Position numbers and translations under genes: made by a program. Shown piece after piece: positions 59,601 through 64,000 of a stretch of 64,000 nt of DNA (position 1 is its first letter; the number at the start of each line of letters is the position of its first letter). The stretch is from assembly GCF_002865645.1 (NCBI RefSeq), contig NW_020194620.1:875353-939352 (forward strand). The letters run 5' to 3'. The DNA is from Hyaloscypha bicolor E (lineage: Eukaryota > Ascomycota > Leotiomycetes > Helotiales > Hyaloscyphaceae). The notes below the pieces were generated by a model. The model saw only the letters and a list, made by a program, of their open reading frames with translations. It did not search any database and had not been told where the DNA came from.

Positions 59601-59955
59601 GGCCAGCTGCGTTCTAACGGCGAACACTTGGATAGTCAGCAAGTTCAAAATTCGAGATGAATTTCAATACCTTTTCCTTGTCTTTGCGGCAGTATGAACA
59701 GCTCTGTTCATTTAATCTCCGCCTCTTGGGCTCCTTATTCACACTTTCGGTGGGCTCAGGGGATAGCGAAGTAGTCTGCCGCCGCTTCTCCCTAGAGGCA
59801 AAAGCGGATGAAGGACTGTTGCTGGGAAGAACTACTCGGCGTTGAGTCTTTGAGTGAACCGGGTCACCTGCCACGTGGGAGAGAGTAAAACTCTCCTTCA
59901 GAAGCGTCCCATTTCGTCTAGCCGTGGACATGTCGATGGGTGTGGTCATCGGCAT
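56689..59955 (-). CDS. HET-domain protein with Zn2Cys6 cluster and C2H2 zinc fingers
   Basis: Three minus-strand exons, 59955-59671, 59626-59133 and 59086-56689 (introns 44 and 46 nt), give 1058 residues. C86-x2-C89-x6-C96-x11-C108-x2-C111-x6-C118 is a perfect Zn2Cys6 pattern that exists only when the first intron is removed. Finger 1 (CPVCQKPVKTQSELKKHDLRH) spans the second splice; two more C2H2 fingers follow (CRFPGC...H-x4-H and CLVSGC...H-x4-H) to about 341. The HET domain lies at about 501-676, with YEALSYCWG, LWVDNLCINM and RRWVIQEIA. HET proteins trigger heterokaryon incompatibility and cell death in fungi; the zinc modules suggest a nuclear or nucleic-acid-linked arm. Start at 59955 is preferred over 60057. 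Confidence 0.88.
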
Positions 59956-60128
59956 CTTGCCTGCGTGCCAGCTGTCCCCGTTCTCGTGGACAGATTGAGG
60001 CTCAAGATGAAGGCCGAGAAAGAAAGGAATGAAAGAGATGAGAAGGCAAGGCTGCACGTTGGGCTCTCGGATGAGAACGCCACGGTCAAGCCACAGCGTT
60101 CTGACTGGCTGAAAAGCCGAAGGCGCTA

Positions 60129-60912
60129 GAAGAGTTCACTGGCCAACTGCCCAAACCACTCAACCGCCCAAAATCGCTGCTTTCCAAAAATCATAATTCA
60201 ACATCCACATAATATTTTACTATCAAATCAACTGTTTTCTGAAGCTTTTTTAGCCCCTCAACATGCCTGTAAAGAGAAATCACTATACCGAATTCGCGGA
60301 CAATTCTAACGAGCTTTCAAAGAGCATACGATTACAGATGGCCCATAACAATCATCTCGATTACAAGAAGACTAAATCCATTGAAAATGCGCGAGAGAGC
60401 ATGGAATTACGTATGAAACCCTTCGATATCGAATTAATAAAGCAAAACCAAAGGCATAAGATATAAAGGCAAGACAGCGTTTATTAGTGAGATTGCGAAG
60501 GCGCACCGAATTGAAAACTTTCCGTTTCGCTAAGCGAGAGTTTTGAAAATTATTCCCTTACCTTTAAAAAATCGTAATAAAACTCCCTAAAAGTTTAGAA
60601 CCATGAAACCGTAATAAAAGATACTTTAACTTCTTTTCTATTATATAAAGCTTAATTTAAAGTATTCGGACCTAGTTCTGCTATAATGCGCAATTTTCAA
60701 AAACTAGAGATTTTGATATTCCTTGCCTTAGGCATGCCTTTATAATGGGAAAATGCCAAAAACGCTTCTAAATTAATAATTTTAGTAATATTACATAGTC
60801 TTAAAGTATTAGTATTTAATAGGAATTAAAATTTTATTAAGGCGTTAATTAAATATTAAGATTTTTTGGTTGGGCGGTTGAGTAGTTTGGGCGGTTGGCC
60901 AGTGAAACCTTC
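60129..60912. mobile_element. TA-flanked inverted-repeat element (784 bp)
   Basis: The ends are inverted repeats of about 42 bp with four or five mismatches: GAAG[A/G][G/T]TTCACTGGCCAAC, then GCCCAAAC, ACTCAACCGCCCA. TA flanks both sides (60127-60128, 60913-60914), implying a Tc1/mariner/pogo-type target site. The core is AT-rich, perhaps RIP-altered. A 67-residue frame inside (60263-60466, +) has charged, helical character but no transposase signature I know. The insertion lies about 170 nt upstream of the HET gene start. Non-autonomous, possibly a decayed full element. Confidence 0.82.
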
Positions 60913-62544
60913 TAATGGTTTTCTGTGGGAAACCAACCTCTTTCTCTCGAGACCCAACTTCACAAGTAAACATTTGAGGCTTTCTGTTAAATCATTACTC
61001 ACTTGAGGTGCCTCTCATCTTATTGCTTCGCCCTTGTACCTATGATGTAGATGAGCAAGTCTCCAAATGGCGACCAATAATGAGACACAGCCAGCACAGC
61101 CCCTGCAAATCTGTTGACTCTGCTCCTTGCTGCCTAATGTTCCTTGACCAAACATCACCGAGTAATCGAAGTTATCAGATTGTTCAAATCTGCCGGTTTT
61201 TGCTCCTTCTGCTCTGAGCAAGCATGTCTCTTTGAAAACGACTTGCGGACCCGAAACACTCTCGCGAAAAATGCCGAAAAGAGAGTCGGGAGACGTGAGA
61301 GCTTCTCTTTTGGACCATTTACTGCCAACTTGGATCCCGCAGTTCTCTAACAAATATGGTAGATTGAATCTAATATCTGCCAATCGACCCTGAATGTTCT
61401 TCAAACCCCAACGAAGTCAATCGAAACGTTTAAATATTTAAGCAAACAGTTACAAGAGTCTTCAAATTGTAGGCTACGTAACCACTTCTTTCCTGAGGCT
61501 CTTCAAATTGATCTGACTATGCTTCGCGCTGATGCGGTAATCAGGCTAATTGCTCACGAACTGTATCCAACATTCGCGCTGTAGCTATTAAAAAATAGAA
61601 AGGGTGGCAATCAATGGACGGACATCTTTCCTTCAGTGAAACCGCTTGTTCCTTGATCGAGGGCTATCGGCAGCAGGAACTAGACACGTTTCAGGTGACA
61701 TTAGGTTAGTTCACTGGCCACTGACATAGACGCAGAGAAGATTTAGTGGTAGGCGCCAGTCCCAAAGGTTATTGTCATGGGAAGGACCAGACCCTCTGTA
61801 CCTTAGTCAGCGGCATCCACGCTAGCCTCCTTAAGAGGCAGTGGCGGTTCGTCCATCAAAATGCATACATTTTGATCTCTTCTCGTGCCACTATAGTTAT
61901 CCTGCGTTGATATGATCTGCATTGGAACTACAAGACAAATGCTCCGAGCCATTATCGCCAGGCATCTGCAATCGTATCCGTCGCTCAAATTTAATGATCA
62001 GGAAAGTCGACACCGAGGATAGCGGAAACCCATGGAGCTTTCTATTCCACTAGGCTGGAATCGGCTCCCGGTGCGAGGCTTAGTACACTCTATACTTTTT
62101 CTCAACACGTCAAGTGATACCGATTCTCATTTATGGCTTCAAATGAATCCTCCACATACAGCCAAGGTCACAAGTTAATACCCTTTTCGTCAAAGTTGAC
62201 GTTCTGTGTTGCGCGTCCGCGACCTCCACTCGGAGGCTGCTGCTTACCGAGCCGCCGAAGATTTTGGTCTTGCGTAACGTCAAACCCATCAGCAGCCAAT
62301 CACGTCGAACCTGATGCTATGCCTCGATAGTTTGAATGAAGTTCTATAAAATCAGGAAAGTCTCCTACTTTTCAAATGAGATTTGCTTTCCATTTGCATA
62401 ACAAATAATTCCAGTTCAGCACCGCAAATTCTCACATATCTCTTTCACTCCTTCAAGAATACTCTCAATCTACCTCTTTCGCCTGGTTCAATCACAGTTT
62501 AAGCACCATCAAGCCCACCAAATATCCATTATCACCAATATAAG
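60913..62544. other. Intergenic region upstream of the monooxygenase
   Basis: About 1.6 kb with only short, domain-free frames (for example 61015-61404 minus). The last about 150 nt are C/T/A-rich, a typical fungal leader. Confidence 0.5.
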
Positions 62545-63831
62545 ATGTCCTTCCCCTCCTCGGCCACTTCCTCTCTCTTTGTCTCCAGCAAGAAAATTCT
62601 CATAATCGGCGCCGGAATCTCAGGTCTCTCGTTCGCCGCCTCCCTCCAAAAGCTCCTGCCAACAATCTGCTCGCCCACTTTCACCCCTCCAACCCTAAAA
62701 ATCTACGAACGAGACACCTCCGACCTACAACCCACACGCCAAGGCTATAGCCTCTCCATACGCTCAGACGCAAGTACCGGCGGCGTGCAAACCTTACAGA
62801 AACTCGGACTCCTAGAGATAGCGATTGGGGAAAGCATCACGGGTTACCAGGGCAAGGAGAAAGGAACATTCTGTCTTTGGGATGGCAAGTGGAACGAGAT
62901 TTTCAGGGCCGATATGCCGGCGCCGAAGGGGTTGCCGGTGCAGAGTTTGAGGATTAAGAGGAATGTGTTGAGGAAGATTCTTGTTGATGCTGTGGTTGAG
63001 AAGGGTGCGGAGATTGTGTGGGAGAAGAAGGTTGTCGGTGTGGAGAAGTTGGAGGATGAGAGGTTGAAGGTGGTGTTTGCAGGTGGAGAGGAAGAGGAAT
63101 GCGATTTCTTAGTTGCTGCTGATGGGTCGAAGAGCAAGGTGCGAGGGGCATTAAGACCAGAAGATGAGCTGCAGTTTCGGGGGGTTGTTGGTATTATGGG
63201 GGAGGCGAGGTTCGCTGATGAGCCGCCTGCTCCGGCAAATAGGGACTGGGGGTTGATGCTTTCTGGCACGGGGACTGGATTGTTTGTTGGTCCTGTTGAT
63301 GAGCGTTCTGTTGTGTGGTCTGTTACCTGGCTTGCTTCTGAACCTGCGGCGCTGTCGAAGCAGCCGATAGGAGAACGTGAGGCACATGAATTGTTGAAGG
63401 GGGCGCTGGAGCGTGGGAAGGCGTTTCCAGAACCGTTCACAAAGTATGTTGAGGCGACGGACATGGAGACGCTGATGTTGCGTAACTTTTCGGACAAGGC
63501 GCCATTCGAGCATTTTGCGGGGTCGCTGAAGGGAACAAATGTAGTATTTCTCGGAGACGCAAACCATGCTGTTACACCGTTTGCTGGAGCCGGTGCTTGT
63601 CTGGCGTTGAGTGATGGGTGGGATCTGGCTGAGCAACTGGTGAAGCATGAGAAGTTCGAGGATGCTTTAAAGGCTTATGATGAGTTGAGTATTCCCAGGG
63701 CTAAAAATGTCTTGAGAATGTCTCACTTCACGATTAAGTTTGGGCATGGGAAAGGCTGGTGGACACGGGTGTTCGTGATTGGATTCAAGATCCTTTTCGG
63801 AGTGATGGCGTTCTTGAGGAGATTTCGTTGA
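62545..63831 (+). CDS. FAD-dependent monooxygenase (aromatic hydroxylase type)
   Basis: A single exon of 428 residues. The N-terminal KILIIGAGISGLSFA has the G22-x-G24-x-x-G27 dinucleotide-binding motif. FLVAADGSKSKVR is the DG motif that contacts FAD and NAD(P)H, and VFLGDANHAVTPFAGAGACLAL is the GD motif of group A flavin monooxygenases. YSLSIRSDASTGG near the substrate pocket is also normal. These enzymes add one oxygen atom to small, often aromatic or secondary-metabolite, substrates using NAD(P)H; the substrate here is unknown. The last about 30 residues (WWTRVFVIGFKILFGVMAFL) are hydrophobic and could anchor it to a membrane. No biosynthetic partner genes lie in view. Confidence 0.92.
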   Translation: MSFPSSATSSLFVSSKKILIIGAGISGLSFAASLQKLLPTICSPTFTPPTLKIYERDTSDLQPTRQGYSLSIRSDASTGGVQTLQKLGLLEIAIGESITGYQGKEKGTFCLWDGKWNEIFRADMPAPKGLPVQSLRIKRNVLRKILVDAVVEKGAEIVWEKKVVGVEKLEDERLKVVFAGGEEEECDFLVAADGSKSKVRGALRPEDELQFRGVVGIMGEARFADEPPAPANRDWGLMLSGTGTGLFVGPVDERSVVWSVTWLASEPAALSKQPIGEREAHELLKGALERGKAFPEPFTKYVEATDMETLMLRNFSDKAPFEHFAGSLKGTNVVFLGDANHAVTPFAGAGACLALSDGWDLAEQLVKHEKFEDALKAYDELSIPRAKNVLRMSHFTIKFGHGKGWWTRVFVIGFKILFGVMAFLRRFR

Positions 63832-64000
63832 GCGTGATACGGCAGAATGGCAGGCTGATACTTGGAAACTCCCTTCTCACTACTTTTGATAAGAAGAATA
63901 AAACCCATCTCACAAGGTAGTAGGATATTTTCACAGTGGTGAACCAGTTAGAGAATGAAATATGAAAAGGACTTCAAATTTTTGAATCGAACAAAATTTT

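Noticed and set aside
60263..60466. 67-residue frame inside the 784-bp element as a separate gene
   Set aside because: No transposase or other signature; kept only as part of the mobile element.
1..64000. tRNA, rRNA or CRISPR array
   Set aside because: No cloverleaf, ribosomal stretch or regular spaced repeat series was found by eye; a tRNAscan run could still reveal a tRNA.

Overview
The window looks like nuclear DNA of a filamentous ascomycete (Pezizomycotina; Leotiomycetes is my best guess, not proven). The reasons are many 45-60 nt GT-AG introns, a long AT-rich block resembling repeat-induced point mutation (RIP), a HET-domain protein, a Zn2Cys6 cluster, and fungal forms of HSP60, cofilin and Get5. 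I saw no rRNA, no convincing tRNA and no CRISPR array. All exon structures are hand-built from splice sites and reading phase.

Layout. 1-3095 is an ORF-free AT-rich block. 3.9-39 kb is dominated by two interleaved paralogue families. The first is seven BTB/POZ genes or relics: BTB1 3993, BTB2 5384, BTB3 pseudogene 6458 and BTB4 8082 on +, then BTB5 13242-13976, BTB6 19256-20106 and BTB7 21186-21986 on -. The second is seven small Myb/SANT-like chromatin-type proteins: Myb-A 9128-10236 on -, then Myb-B 11709, Myb-C 23789, Myb-D 30889, Myb-E 34406, Myb-F 35966 and Myb-G 38168 on +. An eighth, much larger relative (Myb-H) may lie at 42655-45081. Each family keeps a near-fixed intron position, so each probably arose by local duplication. 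An MCT-like MFS transporter (14634-16086, -), a butanediol-dehydrogenase-like enzyme (27593-28776, -) and a charged coiled-coil protein (39883-41165, +) sit among them.

45.1-51.4 kb is gene-poor and carries two decayed tandem repeats. 51.4-56.0 kb is housekeeping: mitochondrial HSP60, cofilin, and convergent Get5. 56.7-60.0 kb encodes a 1058-residue protein combining a Zn2Cys6 cluster, three C2H2 fingers and a HET domain. The window ends with an FAD monooxygenase (62545-63831).

Four non-autonomous inverted-repeat elements flanked by TA (17017-17295, 18094-18419, 25672-26156, 60129-60912) and one further inverted-repeat pair (24645-24882) lie between genes.

The most interesting feature is the side-by-side expansion of a protein-interaction family (BTB, with a shared C-terminal C-x4/5-C-x2-H motif) and a DNA-binding family (Myb-like with basic and acidic tails), at least three BTB copies of which are breaking down. 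A functional link between the two families is inference only.
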